Source: Massilia sp. UMI-21 (GTDB lineage Bacteria > Pseudomonadota > Gammaproteobacteria > Burkholderiales > Burkholderiaceae_D). From it: a stretch of 64,000 nucleotides of DNA. The translations under genes were made by a program, and so were the position numbers. How positions within the stretch are numbered: the stretch's first letter is position 1; every line of letters starts with the position of its first letter. Shown here in pieces: positions 36,234-45,152 of the stretch. The DNA is taken from contig CP063848.1 in assembly GCA_015277795.1 (NCBI GenBank), forward strand, positions 496,001-560,000, written 5' to 3'. The notes beneath the pieces are model-generated. The model was given only the letters and a program-made list of their open reading frames with translations. It had not been told where the DNA came from and did no database searches.

Positions 36234-36483
36234 GATGCCTTCGATACGACAGAGGTTTTCATTTTAGCAGCAAACTCAGCATTAACACCTTTGCAACAGG
36301 TGCATGCAAGGGCCGCTGCCCGGACGGCGACCGCCGTCCTTCACTGCCTGTCCCGGCCCGGCATGTAGCCGGCGGGCGGGACGCTGCCCGGATGCGCCGG
36401 CGTGGCAGCGCTGGCGCCCGGCCTGCCAACTGTCGTGGCAGGTCGTCAGGCGGGCCCGGACGTGCCCGCAAAACTGATGTAGT

Positions 36484-37554
36484 TTATACCAAACACTGTT
36501 CGAGTCCGCGGATAAATACGTCTTTTGGTAAATTTTTACCAATAAACACCATTTTACTGCCACGCGTTTCGGCTTCGCCCCACTTTGCGCCCAGGTCGCT
36601 GCCCATGATTTGATGCACGCCCTGGAACACGACCTTGCGGTCGGCCCCCTGCATCGACAGCACACCCTTGTAGCGCAGCATTTGCGGACCGAAGACTTGC
36701 ACCATGCTGCCCAGGAACTGGTCGAGGCGTTCCGGGTCGAAGGCGCGCTCGCTCTTGAAGACAAAGGCGGCGATGTCGTCGGTATGGTGGCTATGGTGGT
36801 GGTCGTGGTGCTGGCAGGCCTCGCCGTGGGCATGGTCATGGCCGCAGTGTTCGCCATGCTCGTGAGTATGGTCGTGCTCGTGGTCATGGCCTTCTTCGGC
36901 ACGCAGGAAGTCAGGATCCAGTTCCAGCTTGTCGTTCAGGTTGAAGCCGCGCAGGTCCAGCACTTCCGAGATCGGCGCGCGGCCGAAGTCGCTGGTCGAG
37001 ATCGGCGCACGCGGGTTGATGCGGTGCAGGCGCGACCTCAGGGCATCCACGGCGGCGGCGTCGACCAGGTCGGTCTTGGACAGCAAAATCTTGTCGGCGA
37101 AGCCGACCTGGCGCTGGGCTTCCTCGTGGCGGTCCAGCTGGTCCATCGCATGGCGTGCATCGACCACGGTCACGACCGCATCGAGCATGTAGTTGGCGCC
37201 CACTTCTTCGTCCACGAAGAAGGTCTGCGCCACCGGGCCCGGATTGGCCAGGCCGGTGGTTTCGATCACGACGCGGTCGAAATGGATCTCGCCGGCCGCG
37301 CGCTTCTGGGCCAGGTTGTTCAGCGCCACGATCAGGTCGCCACGTACGGTGCAGCAGATGCAGCCGTTGTTCATCTCGACGATCTGCTCGCCGGTATCGC
37401 GCACCAGGATGTCGTTGTCGATGTTTTCCTGGCCGAATTCGTTCTCGATGACCGCGATTTTCAGCCCGTGCGCCTCATGCAGGATGCGCTTGAGGAGGGT
37501 GGTCTTGCCTGCGCCGAGAAAGCCGGTGAGGATGGTGCTTGGGATGGGTTCCAT
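36484..37554 (-). CDS. CobW/COG0523-family GTPase (putative metallochaperone)
   Basis: A 356-residue P-loop GTPase of the G3E family. Walker A GFLGAGKTTLLKRIL (about residues 10-24), the metal-binding CxCC motif in NNGCICCTVRGDL, the Walker B-like ETTGLANPGPV and the guanine motif SKTD are visible. Between the GTPase and C-terminal domains (SERAFDPERLDQFLGSMVQVFGPQMLRYKG) sits a tract of about 35 residues dominated by His, Asp and Glu, expected to bind zinc or a similar metal. Relatives deliver metal to client enzymes under scarcity. No Zur box was identified by eye. It is upstream of dksA with a 250-bp gap that holds no gene. Confidence 0.92.
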   Translation of the reverse strand: MEPIPSTILTGFLGAGKTTLLKRILHEAHGLKIAVIENEFGQENIDNDILVRDTGEQIVEMNNGCICCTVRGDLIVALNNLAQKRAAGEIHFDRVVIETTGLANPGPVAQTFFVDEEVGANYMLDAVVTVVDARHAMDQLDRHEEAQRQVGFADKILLSKTDLVDAAAVDALRSRLHRINPRAPISTSDFGRAPISEVLDLRGFNLNDKLELDPDFLRAEEGHDHEHDHTHEHGEHCGHDHAHGEACQHHDHHHSHHTDDIAAFVFKSERAFDPERLDQFLGSMVQVFGPQMLRYKGVLSMQGADRKVVFQGVHQIMGSDLGAKWGEAETRGSKMVFIGKNLPKDVFIRGLEQCLV

Positions 37555-37690
37555 GTTCGCTTTGCTGTCGGTTGCGCCCGCATCACGGGGAAAAGAATCG
37601 GGCGATTATGCCGGATTTCGTGCAAGATCACCATCAACCGTGCAGCGTCTTGACACCGGTCATACCAGTACGTGTTACGGCCTGCTGAGC

Positions 37691-38620
37691 TTATTTGGAC
37701 TTCGCCCGCGGATGCGCTTTGTCGTAGACCGCTGCCAGATGCTGGAAATCAAGTGCCGTGTAGATTTGAGTCGAGGTGATGCTGGCGTGCCCGAGCAATT
37801 CCTGTACCGCACGCAAGTCGCCCGACGATTGCAGCACATGCGAGGCGAACGAATGGCGCAGCACGTGCGGATGAACGTGTACCGGCGTGCCTGCGCGCAG
37901 CGCATGCGCCTTCAGGCGGCTTTGCACGACGCGCGGCGTGATGCGCGCGCCGCGTGCCGACAGGAACAACGCGGTGCTGCCGTCGCGGGCGGCGGGCCGC
38001 ACGGCCAGCCAGGCCGACAGCGCGCTGCGCGCCGGCCCGCCGACGGGCACGCGCCGCATGCGCTTGCCCTTGCCGGTCACGACCACTTCGCCGGCTTGCA
38101 GATCCAGCCAGCCGAGCGAGGCGGCAGTGCCGTCGCCGCCTTCCGTATAGACCATGTCGAGTCCGACGAGTTCCGATACCCGCAGGCCGCTCGAGTACAG
38201 CAGCTCGAACATCGCGCGGTCGCACAGCTCGGCCGGTTCGGGATGGCCGTGAGCATTGGCTTCCATCAGTTGCACAGCATCGTCGACCGACAAGGCTTTG
38301 GGCAGGGTCTTCGGACGGCGCGGCGCGCGCACGCCTTCGGCCGGATTGGCCGGCAAGCTCAGTTGACGCGACAGCCAGTCGTAGAAGCCGCGCCAGCCGG
38401 ACAGCTTGCGCGCGATCGAGCGCGCCGACTGGCCGCCGGCATGCAGCTTGGCCGCGAAGCGGCGGATGTCGTGGTGGGTGAGCGCCGTCCAGTCTTCGTG
38501 GCCGGCAAGCAAGGCGAGTTCCTGCAGGTCGCGGCGGTAGGCCGCGACCGTATGCGGCGACAACTGGCGCTGGGTGGAGAGCTCGCCCAGGTAGCGCGCG
38601 GGCCAGTCCGTTGCCGTCAT
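37691..38620 (-). CDS. xerC: Tyrosine recombinase XerC
   Basis: Site-specific recombinase that, with XerD, resolves chromosome dimers at dif. The 309-residue protein has the SAM-like N-terminal domain (LGELSTQRQLSPHTVAAYRRDL) and the catalytic set: Arg in SSGLRVSEL, Lys in GKGKRMRRVP, His-x-x-Arg in PHVLRHSFASH, His in LGHASI and the Tyr nucleophile in TQIYTAL. The ATG at 38620 gives family-normal length; the longer frame extends into the DUF484 gene. Pairing with DUF484 13 bp upstream is common in proteobacteria and marks it as housekeeping, not an integrase. Confidence 0.95.
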   Translation of the reverse strand: MTATDWPARYLGELSTQRQLSPHTVAAYRRDLQELALLAGHEDWTALTHHDIRRFAAKLHAGGQSARSIARKLSGWRGFYDWLSRQLSLPANPAEGVRAPRRPKTLPKALSVDDAVQLMEANAHGHPEPAELCDRAMFELLYSSGLRVSELVGLDMVYTEGGDGTAASLGWLDLQAGEVVVTGKGKRMRRVPVGGPARSALSAWLAVRPAARDGSTALFLSARGARITPRVVQSRLKAHALRAGTPVHVHPHVLRHSFASHVLQSSGDLRAVQELLGHASITSTQIYTALDFQHLAAVYDKAHPRAKSK

Positions 38621-38633
38621 CGCTTGTTCCGGA

Positions 38634-39299
38634 TCAGGGGCGCAGCGAGGCCAGCGCAGTGCTGGCAGTGGTGGCGATGTGGACCAGGAAGTCGGTCGCC
38701 ATGGTCGCGGTGAAGCGGTCATCGTTCGGTGCACCCAGCACCAGCAGGCCGAAGGTCTTGCCGTCGACGGCCAGCGGCATCAGGACGGTCGAGCGCACTG
38801 CGGCCGGATCGTCGAGCCAGCGCACCGCCTCGAAGTCGTTGTTCAGGCCGCAGTAGGGAGCGCGCAGGCTGGACGCGAACAAGCGGGCGTCTTCCGACAC
38901 CCCACTCGTGAACCAGGCATCGGCGTGCTCGGGCGCCAGGTTCCACAGGCGCAGCGTCACTTGCGGCACCATGAACTCGGTGCCCAGCGCATCGACCAGG
39001 TCGCGTGCCATGGCAGCGCCGCCCGCGGACTTGAGCAGGGCCTGGTTCCAGGCGTGGAAGCGGTTGGCGATCGCGTGGTTTTCCTCGGCGCGGCGGGTCA
39101 GTTCGGCCAGGCGCAGTTCCAGCTTGCGGTACTTGTCGCGCATGACTTCCATCTGGCGTTCCTGCAGCGAGACGGCGCGGCCGGTCAGCGGGCTCGACAG
39201 CTTCACTTCGCCCAGCAGGCCGGCGTGCTCTTCGAAGAATTGCGGGTGGTCGATGAGGTATTGGGCAACGGCGTTGGCGTCGAGCGGTTCGATGGTCAT
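38634..39299 (-). CDS. DUF484 family protein
   Basis: A 221-residue protein of the DUF484 family. N-terminal VAQYLIDHPQFFEEHAGLL and SLQERQMEVMRDKYRKLELRL (coiled coil, about residues 45-75) are followed by a GAF-like domain (VTLRLWNLAPEHADAWF ... FGLLVLGAPNDDRF). Its role is not known; the gene regularly precedes xerC, as here. The ATG at 39299 fits the family start (MTIEPLDANAVAQYL). Confidence 0.9.
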   Translation of the reverse strand: MTIEPLDANAVAQYLIDHPQFFEEHAGLLGEVKLSSPLTGRAVSLQERQMEVMRDKYRKLELRLAELTRRAEENHAIANRFHAWNQALLKSAGGAAMARDLVDALGTEFMVPQVTLRLWNLAPEHADAWFTSGVSEDARLFASSLRAPYCGLNNDFEAVRWLDDPAAVRSTVLMPLAVDGKTFGLLVLGAPNDDRFTATMATDFLVHIATTASTALASLRP

Positions 39300-39371
39300 G
39301 AAGTCGGAAAGGTGAAATCGCGTAAAAAGTCTGTCCGCCATTTTACCTGACAGCCAACTGGGGACGGACAT

Positions 39372-39398
39372 AAAAAAAGACGCCCCGCAGGGCGTCTT
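39372..39398 (-). terminator. Intrinsic terminator of first porin gene
   Basis: AGACGCCC (39378-39385) and GGGCGTCT (39390-39397) form a perfect stem with a CGCA loop; read on the minus strand a run of U follows (A-run at 39372-39378). It lies about 35 bp after the porin stop. Confidence 0.88.
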
Positions 39399-39431
39399 CT
39401 CGCTTGGCAAAGCCGCGCGCGTCAGCTGCGC

Positions 39432-40712
39432 TTAGAAGCGGTGGCGGATGCCGATCTGCAGTGCGCGGCCATCTTCGCCCGGACGCTTGGTGAAGCCGCC
39501 CGGATTGCCGCCGGTGCCCGGCGCGTACTGACCGTCGTTCTGGTTCTTGATGAAGGCGGCGACGGTGTACAGGTCGGTGCGCTTCGACAGGAAGTGGTCG
39601 TAGCCGATCGCGAACAGGTCGGCGTCGCTGTTCGATGCCAGGCGGTCGTTCTGGTGCGCGTAGGAAGCCATGATGCGGCCGCTGCCCAGCTTGTAGTGCG
39701 CGCCGGCCTGGTAGCTGTTGGCGTCCTGCTGGGTGTTGCGGGTGATGTTGGTCACGAAGATATTGCGCAGTCCAGCCTGCTGGGCTGCCGGCAGGCCCAT
39801 CTGGGCCAGCGCCGGCGCCACGCCGGCGTCCCAGCCGCCGATGTAGTCGACCAGCAGGGCCGAGTTGGTGTTGCGCTGGCTGTGGAAGCCGGCGAAGAAC
39901 TTCCAGGTGTCGTTCAGGGTGTAGGAGCCGCCCACGGTGGTGGTGCGCAGGCTCGGACGGTTCTGCTGGTCGTAGCCGTGGTTGTAGCCAATGCCGACGT
40001 CGAAGCCGTTGGCCTTGTAGGTGATGGCGCCGGCGCGGAACTTGTTGTAGCGGCCGAGGTAGCCCGAGCCCTTCGGACCGTACATGAGCGAGCCACCGAT
40101 GCCGTTCGGCAGGGCGATGCGGTACTGGATGGCTTCCTGCGAGCGGATGTCCGCGCCCAGTGCGGTGAAGCCGGCGGTGCCGCCGGTCACGTGACCCCAG
40201 GTACCGGCCGTGCCCGACTCGAAGGTGTCGGCCATGTTGAAGACTTCATAGCCCGGGGTGTACATGCGGCCGAGCAGGATGGCGCCGACCGGGGTGATCA
40301 TGCCGACCATCGCGGTGCGGTCGAACAGGGCGCGCTCCTGGTTGACGGCCGGGCCGCCTGGCGGCTGAAGCAGCGACTGGAGACGGCCGCGGATCGTGGC
40401 CGGGATCGCATCCATGCCCTTGAGCAGGTAGACACCCGGATTGTCGTTCATCAGGGTCGGCTGCTGGGTGCCGGTGTCGAGTTCGACGCGTGCCTCGAGA
40501 TTGAAGATGGCCTTGTAACCGTTACCCAGGTCTTCGGTGCCCTTGAAACCGATACGCGAGCCGTCGGCGCCACCGCTGTAGATCTTGGTCGGGCCACCCT
40601 TTTGCCACATGACACCGGCATCGGCGATGCCGTAGATCTGCACGCTGGTCTGCGCGAAGGCCGAGGTTGCGAAACAGGTGCCGAGCAGCGCGGCCAGGAT
40701 ACTTTTCTTCAT
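39432..40712 (-). CDS. Outer-membrane porin, OmpC/betaproteobacterial type
   Basis: A 426-residue trimeric-type porin (gram-negative porin family) with signal peptide MKKSILAALLGTCFATSAFA and the typical mature start QTSVQIYGIADAG, GSRIGFKGTEDLGNGYKAIFNLE, and a C-terminal strand ending in aromatic Phe (IGIRHRF) for BAM recognition. It allows diffusion of small solutes. A shorter paralogue lies upstream on the same strand, separated by about 210 bp with its own terminator, so the two are separately controlled. Confidence 0.94.
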   Translation of the reverse strand: MKKSILAALLGTCFATSAFAQTSVQIYGIADAGVMWQKGGPTKIYSGGADGSRIGFKGTEDLGNGYKAIFNLEARVELDTGTQQPTLMNDNPGVYLLKGMDAIPATIRGRLQSLLQPPGGPAVNQERALFDRTAMVGMITPVGAILLGRMYTPGYEVFNMADTFESGTAGTWGHVTGGTAGFTALGADIRSQEAIQYRIALPNGIGGSLMYGPKGSGYLGRYNKFRAGAITYKANGFDVGIGYNHGYDQQNRPSLRTTTVGGSYTLNDTWKFFAGFHSQRNTNSALLVDYIGGWDAGVAPALAQMGLPAAQQAGLRNIFVTNITRNTQQDANSYQAGAHYKLGSGRIMASYAHQNDRLASNSDADLFAIGYDHFLSKRTDLYTVAAFIKNQNDGQYAPGTGGNPGGFTKRPGEDGRALQIGIRHRF

Positions 40713-40849
40713 TGCGTCTCCAGTTATATGCGAACGAGCGTTTTCTTACGCTTGCCAATATGCCATTGCTTCCATGCACTGTACAGATTCCCCATGCAGG
40801 ACTGCGCGGCGTCTTGGCTGGCGTTGCTTAAAAACTACAAAATACGGCA

Positions 40850-40884
40850 AAACAAAGGGCGGGCATGGTCGCCCATGTCCGCCC
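40850..40884 (-). terminator. Intrinsic terminator of second porin gene
   Basis: GGGCGGGCATGG (40857-40868) pairs with CCATGTCCGCCC (40873-40884) with one G-T wobble around TCGC; on the minus strand it is followed by TTTGTTTT. A second perfect 11-bp hairpin, AAGAGCGGGTC/GACCCGCTCTT (40889-40914), lies between it and the porin stop. Confidence 0.75.
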
Positions 40885-40926
40885 CGGGAAGAGCGGGTCG
40901 CAGGACCCGCTCTTCGTTCATGTTGC

Positions 40927-41979
40927 TTAGAACGAGTGGTTGACGCCGACGTCGTAGTGGTTGACGGTCGATGGCGTGATGGTCAGGCCCTTCTTGCGCG
41001 ACGCATCCACGTACAGGTAGGTACGCTTCGACAGGCTGTATTCGTAGCCGAGCGAGAACTGCTTGACCTTCTCCAGGCCGTCGGTGTCCTTCTGGCCATA
41101 ACCGGCCAGGAACTTGCCCGGGCCCATGGTGTAGTTGGCGCCCAGCACCCATGCGTTGGTGTTGGCGCTGGCGAAGCGGTTGTGCTCCTGGTCCTGCTTC
41201 GAGTACAGGCCCATCAGCTTCAGTTCCGGGGTGGCGGCGAACGATGCGCCGATCGACCAGACTTTCGATTCGATGGCGTTGCGCTCGTAGGCGGCCATGA
41301 CGGCTGCCGGACCGTTGGTGTAGGTGGCGCTCAGCGAGAACGGATTGGCCGAGGCTTCGGCGCCCACCGGATACTGCGGATTGGCTGCGGTGCCACGGCC
41401 GATGACGGCTGCGCCGCCGCTGCTCTCCTTGGTGGCGACCGCTGCGTTCAGCTGGAAGCCGCTGGTGACCGGCGAGTTATACCAGACGCCGTTCGAGAAG
41501 CGGCCATTCGAGGAACCCGCCGCATCCAGCGGCTGGGAGGTGTAGCCGGCAACGGCGATATCGGTCCAGAAGCCGACCGGGCTCGGCGTAGCGTGGAAGG
41601 GTTCGAAGGCGCCCACGGTCTCGTGGAACGGGGTCAGGCCGCGGCCGATGCGAACCATGCCGAAGTCGCCTTGCAGACCGACGCGGCTCTGGCCCTGGAA
41701 CAGCGGACGCTGGCTGCCGTTGGCGCCGATTTCATTGGTGCCGGTATCCGGCTCGTAACGCATTTCCAGTTGGAACAGTGCCTTGAGGCCATTGCCCAGC
41801 TCTTCGGTGCCCTTGAAGCCGAGGGTATTCGAGGCACGCTTGCCGATGTTCAGGCTCTGGCCGCTGCGCTTGATGAGGCCAGCGTCGATGGTGCCGTAGA
41901 TTTGTACCGAGGTCTGTGCGTGCGCGGTGCCGGCAGCGAATGCGCCAAGCAGTGCGACGGCCATGAGGGAGTGTTTCAT
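40927..41979 (-). CDS. Outer-membrane porin, OmpC/betaproteobacterial type (paralogue)
   Basis: A 350-residue porin with signal peptide (MKHSLMAVALLGAFAAGTAHA) and mature start QTSVQIYGTIDAGLI. It shares with its neighbour the blocks TLGFKGTEELGNGLKALFQLE and the closing beta strand with terminal Phe (VGVNHSF). The ATG at 41979 follows AAAGGAAC at good distance; the longer frame begins 15 residues upstream. The paralogue pair probably arose by duplication followed by divergence of the surface loops. Confidence 0.94.
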   Translation of the reverse strand: MKHSLMAVALLGAFAAGTAHAQTSVQIYGTIDAGLIKRSGQSLNIGKRASNTLGFKGTEELGNGLKALFQLEMRYEPDTGTNEIGANGSQRPLFQGQSRVGLQGDFGMVRIGRGLTPFHETVGAFEPFHATPSPVGFWTDIAVAGYTSQPLDAAGSSNGRFSNGVWYNSPVTSGFQLNAAVATKESSGGAAVIGRGTAANPQYPVGAEASANPFSLSATYTNGPAAVMAAYERNAIESKVWSIGASFAATPELKLMGLYSKQDQEHNRFASANTNAWVLGANYTMGPGKFLAGYGQKDTDGLEKVKQFSLGYEYSLSKRTYLYVDASRKKGLTITPSTVNHYDVGVNHSF

Positions 41980-42431
41980 TATTCGTGTTCCTTTTCTTAA
42001 GTGAATCTCAGCGATCCCCGGCATCGCGCTCTGAAAGTTGCATGCCCGGATAGCTGTACCTTAAATGCTTGAGTCGTCAAGATTGTCGGTTTTGTCAATT
42101 ATGACGGGCCGAGTTGGTCGAAAGCCAATAAATCGAATCGTGCTGTTGTATTTTTGAAACGCGTGTCAAAAACATGTAACAAATTGCTTCAAGAAAACAA
42201 AGGGACGGGCGCGCTAGAGGGATTTGCGCCGCCTCAAGGAAGGCCGGAATTGGAATTGAGCGGTGCCGGTGACGCCGTAGACTCTGCGTCACACAGAGGT
42301 GCGCGCCGACGGCACTTCGGGAATACTTATATATGGCAATCGCGGCCTGGGCCATGCCGGCCTCGCCTGCTGCCATCGTTTCCCCCATCCGTCGCGACCG
42401 CACCGGCCGATCCACCCGAACACAAGCAACA
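41980..42431. other. Intergenic region between porin and Sel1 gene
   Basis: About 450 bp with no supported gene. The porin-proximal 150 bp is AT-rich and should hold its promoter; on the minus strand TTGACA and TTGACG boxes 17 bp apart lie near 42075-42098, but no matching -10 is convincing. The Sel1-side half is GC-rich and an open frame runs through it from 42333. Confidence 0.45.
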
Positions 42432-44054
42432 ATGGCTAACCGCGAAGAACTGGCGATCATCCGCAATGCGCGCGCCGGGCAGGCCGCTGCCCAGCTCGAG
42501 TTGGGCAAGCTCTACCTGTTTGGCAGCGTCGGCCTGCCGCAGAGCCTGCCGACGGCGCTGCACTGGCTCGAGCGCGCCGCGCGCCAGGAGTGCCGGCAGG
42601 CCTGGCAACTGATCGGCAACCACATCCCCCTTCCGCTTGCGCAAGCCAGCGCCGGCACGCTCGCGCCGTGGTACGAGCGTGCCTACGACGATGGCAGCGT
42701 GCATGCCGGGCTCGTGTTTGCCCAACTGGTGCTGGGCGATGGCAGCGCCGGCGCCACATCCGGGGACCCCATGTTCGCCAAGGCCTTGCGCGCCCTCGAA
42801 GATGCGGCCCGGGCCGGGTTTCCCGATGCGCAGTGGCTGCTGGCGCGGCGCCGCGATGCGGCATCCTTGCGGCCGGCCGGGGCCGCCGCGGTACAGGCTT
42901 GCTCCGCAGTCGCGGCCCAGGGATGGCTGCGTCGCGCCGCCGACGGCGGCGTGGCCGAGGCCCAGTCCGCCGTACTCGGACAAGCCTGGGAGGCCGGACG
43001 TTGGGACGACTACCTGGCACGCGCACTGCCGCTGGCGCGCGAGGTGGTGCGCACCGCGGCCAGCCACGAAGGCGTGTATCGCTTGGCCCCCGGCGACATC
43101 ACCTTGCTGTCGCGCGTGGGGCGCCTGCTCGATGAAGCCGGGAGCATGGGTGCCGGGCACGGGAAGGGCGACAGGCTGCCCCGCCACGGAGCGGCGCCGG
43201 AACCTGGCGAGCCCTTGTGCTTCTGGGAGCTCGCGGCTGCCGAACACGACCCCCATGCCCAACTGGCAATGGGACTGCGCTGCGCCCGCATGGGCGTCGA
43301 CGGCCGCCGTATCGCGACCGGCGGCGGCGCCGCCAACTTCAAGAAGGCGATCCGCTGGCTGACGCTGGCGGGCGAGCAGGGGCTGGCCCAGGCCTGGTAT
43401 GCCCTGTCACGCATTTACATCAAGCCCGAGTTCTCGCAGCGCAACGTCGCCGATGCCCAGCGCTACCTCGAGCGTGCGGCCGAGATGGGTTACCGCGACG
43501 CCCAGCTCGAATGCGGCCACAACGCCTGGCGCGCACGCCGCGAAAACGAAAACAAGGACGTAGCCGCCGTCTACTGGTTACAGAAGGCAGCCGCCCAGGG
43601 CAGCGCCGACGCGGTGACGCTGCTGCACAAGATCGCCCCGCGCCAGGCTTCGCCAACCTATGTCGAGACCGGCAAGCTGCTGGGCCGGCACGAGGAAGTG
43701 CTGCGCGCGCATCCGCTGCTGCATGGCCGCCTGGAACTGGCGGCGCTGTTCAGCCTGTCGCGCGCGGAAGCGCTCCTGCTCGACGTGCCCGCCGCCGACC
43801 AGGGGCACTGCCTGGTGATCGACATTCGCGCCAGCTACGGGCGCAGCAAGCGCCGCCTGGTGCTGGTCGATACGGCGCAAGAGCGCGAGGCGCTCGACCG
43901 TATAACGCGCTTGTTCGAAGGAATCGATTGCGGGCCGTCGGGGCCGGAAGGGAATTACCGGCAGCGCTTGTACCGCTTGCGAACGCTGCTGGGTGCGCCT
44001 GCAAGGGGCGACGAGGATGGCGAGGGAAGTGCGGAGATCGGACTGGCTGCCTGA
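42432..44054 (+). CDS. Sel1/TPR-like repeat protein
   Basis: A 540-residue cytoplasmic protein built from Sel1-like repeats: AAAQLELGKLYLFGSVGLPQ, ALRALEDAARAGFPDAQWLL, AQLAMGLRCARMGVDG, AIRWLTLAGEQGLAQAWYAL, AQRYLERAAEMGYRDAQL and VYWLQKAAAQGSADAVTLL are visible. Such repeats bind peptides or partners. The C-terminal 130 residues (LFSLSRAEALLLDVPAADQGHCLVIDIRASYGR in parts) have no known domain. The start ATG at 42432 leads straight into the first repeat; no clear ribosome site is seen and the frame is open back to 42333, so the start is uncertain. Confidence 0.75.
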   Translation: MANREELAIIRNARAGQAAAQLELGKLYLFGSVGLPQSLPTALHWLERAARQECRQAWQLIGNHIPLPLAQASAGTLAPWYERAYDDGSVHAGLVFAQLVLGDGSAGATSGDPMFAKALRALEDAARAGFPDAQWLLARRRDAASLRPAGAAAVQACSAVAAQGWLRRAADGGVAEAQSAVLGQAWEAGRWDDYLARALPLAREVVRTAASHEGVYRLAPGDITLLSRVGRLLDEAGSMGAGHGKGDRLPRHGAAPEPGEPLCFWELAAAEHDPHAQLAMGLRCARMGVDGRRIATGGGAANFKKAIRWLTLAGEQGLAQAWYALSRIYIKPEFSQRNVADAQRYLERAAEMGYRDAQLECGHNAWRARRENENKDVAAVYWLQKAAAQGSADAVTLLHKIAPRQASPTYVETGKLLGRHEEVLRAHPLLHGRLELAALFSLSRAEALLLDVPAADQGHCLVIDIRASYGRSKRRLVLVDTAQEREALDRITRLFEGIDCGPSGPEGNYRQRLYRLRTLLGAPARGDEDGEGSAEIGLAA

Positions 44055-44132
44055 TCATCTCAGTAGACCTGGCCGCGCAATGCGTAGCAATGCTTGAGGT
44101 TTTCTGCCGCACGTTTTCTGCTGCAGCTATCC

Positions 44133-44174
44133 TGCTGAAGATTACCTGCTGAAAATTACCGGCTGAAGATTACC
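44133..44174. repeat. Three-copy 14-bp tandem repeat
   Basis: TGCTGAAGATTACC (44133-44146), TGCTGAAAATTACC (44147-44160) and GGCTGAAGATTACC (44161-44174) lie head to tail in the gap between the convergent Sel1 gene and dapF. Copies differ from each other by one or two bases. A candidate variable-number repeat. Confidence 0.85.
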
Positions 44175-44190
44175 GGCTCCGTCGCTCCGC

Positions 44191-45042
44191 CTAAATCTCG
44201 ACTTCGCCTTCGAACACCGTGACTGCCGGCCCGCTGAGGTAGACCGGCTGGTCCGCACCCGCCCAGGCGACGCTGAGCTCACCGCCACGCGCCGACACGC
44301 GCACCGGCGAATCGAGCAGGCCGCGGCGAATGCCTGCCACCACCGCCGCACAGGCTCCGGTACCGCAAGCCAGGGTTTCACCGGCGCCGCGTTCGAACAC
44401 GCGCAGACGGATGTGGTGGCGGTCCACCACCTGCATGAAGCCGGCGTTGACCTTGTTCGGGAAGCGGGGGTGGGTCTCGATCGCCGGCCCCATCGACTCC
44501 ACCGCTGCGGTGTCGACGTTCTCGACCACCTGCACCGCGTGCGGATTGCCCATCGAGACCACCGACACGCATTGGGTCTGGCCGCCCACCGGCAGCGGCC
44601 AGGTGGTGTCCTCGCCCTCGGCCCGGCCGTCCAGGCCCGCATTGTCGAACGGTAGGTCGGCCGGATCCAGGCGTGGCGCGCCCATGTCCACCGTGACGCT
44701 GCCGTCGTCTTCGAGGCGCGGGGCGATGATGCCTTTCATGGTCTCGACGCGAATGCTGCGTTCGCCCGACAGCCCCTTGTCGCTCACAAAACGCGCGAAT
44801 GCGCGCGCGCCGTTGCCGCATTGCTCGACTTCGCCGCCGTCGCTGTTGAAGATGCGGTAGCGGAAATCAACACCCGGGCTCGTGGGGCGCTCCACCACCA
44901 GGATCTGGTCGGCGCCGATGCCGAAGCGGCGGTCGGCCAGCCTGCGCCATTGTTCCGCGCTCAGGTGGACGTCCTGGTGGATGGCGTCGACGACGATGAA
45001 GTCGTTGCCCGCGCCGTGCATCTTGGTGAATTTCAGTTTCAT
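44191..45042 (-). CDS. dapF: Diaminopimelate epimerase
   Basis: Converts LL- to meso-diaminopimelate for lysine and peptidoglycan synthesis. The 283-residue protein starts with [17 protein letters not shown] and has the two catalytic cysteines in [16 protein letters not shown] and [16 protein letters not shown], related by the two-fold pseudo-symmetry of the fold. Length and start are standard. The acyltransferase genes are 110 bp upstream on the same strand. Confidence 0.97.
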   Translation of the reverse strand: MKLKFTKMHGAGNDFIVVDAIHQDVHLSAEQWRRLADRRFGIGADQILVVERPTSPGVDFRYRIFNSDGGEVEQCGNGARAFARFVSDKGLSGERSIRVETMKGIIAPRLEDDGSVTVDMGAPRLDPADLPFDNAGLDGRAEGEDTTWPLPVGGQTQCVSVVSMGNPHAVQVVENVDTAAVESMGPAIETHPRFPNKVNAGFMQVVDRHHIRLRVFERGAGETLACGTGACAAVVAGIRRGLLDSPVRVSARGGELSVAWAGADQPVYLSGPAVTVFEGEVEI

Positions 45043-45152
45043 GGTGTGTCGGCTGGTTCAGCCTGGCTTGGAGCGCCGGACAATTCGCCCTATGGCCGCG
45101 TTGCATCGTCTTGCCCCAGGGATGTCGTCAGGCGCTCTGATTGACTGATTGT

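Noticed and set aside
36780..36900. Short repeated CATGGTCATG-like units that could suggest a CRISPR or satellite array
   Set aside because: They are His/Asp/Glu codons encoding the metal-binding tract of the CobW GTPase; spacing is irregular and there are no unique spacers.
37691..38620. Tyrosine recombinase as integrase of the low-GC island
   Set aside because: Its motifs, length and DUF484 partner identify it as housekeeping XerC, and core genes lie between it and the island.
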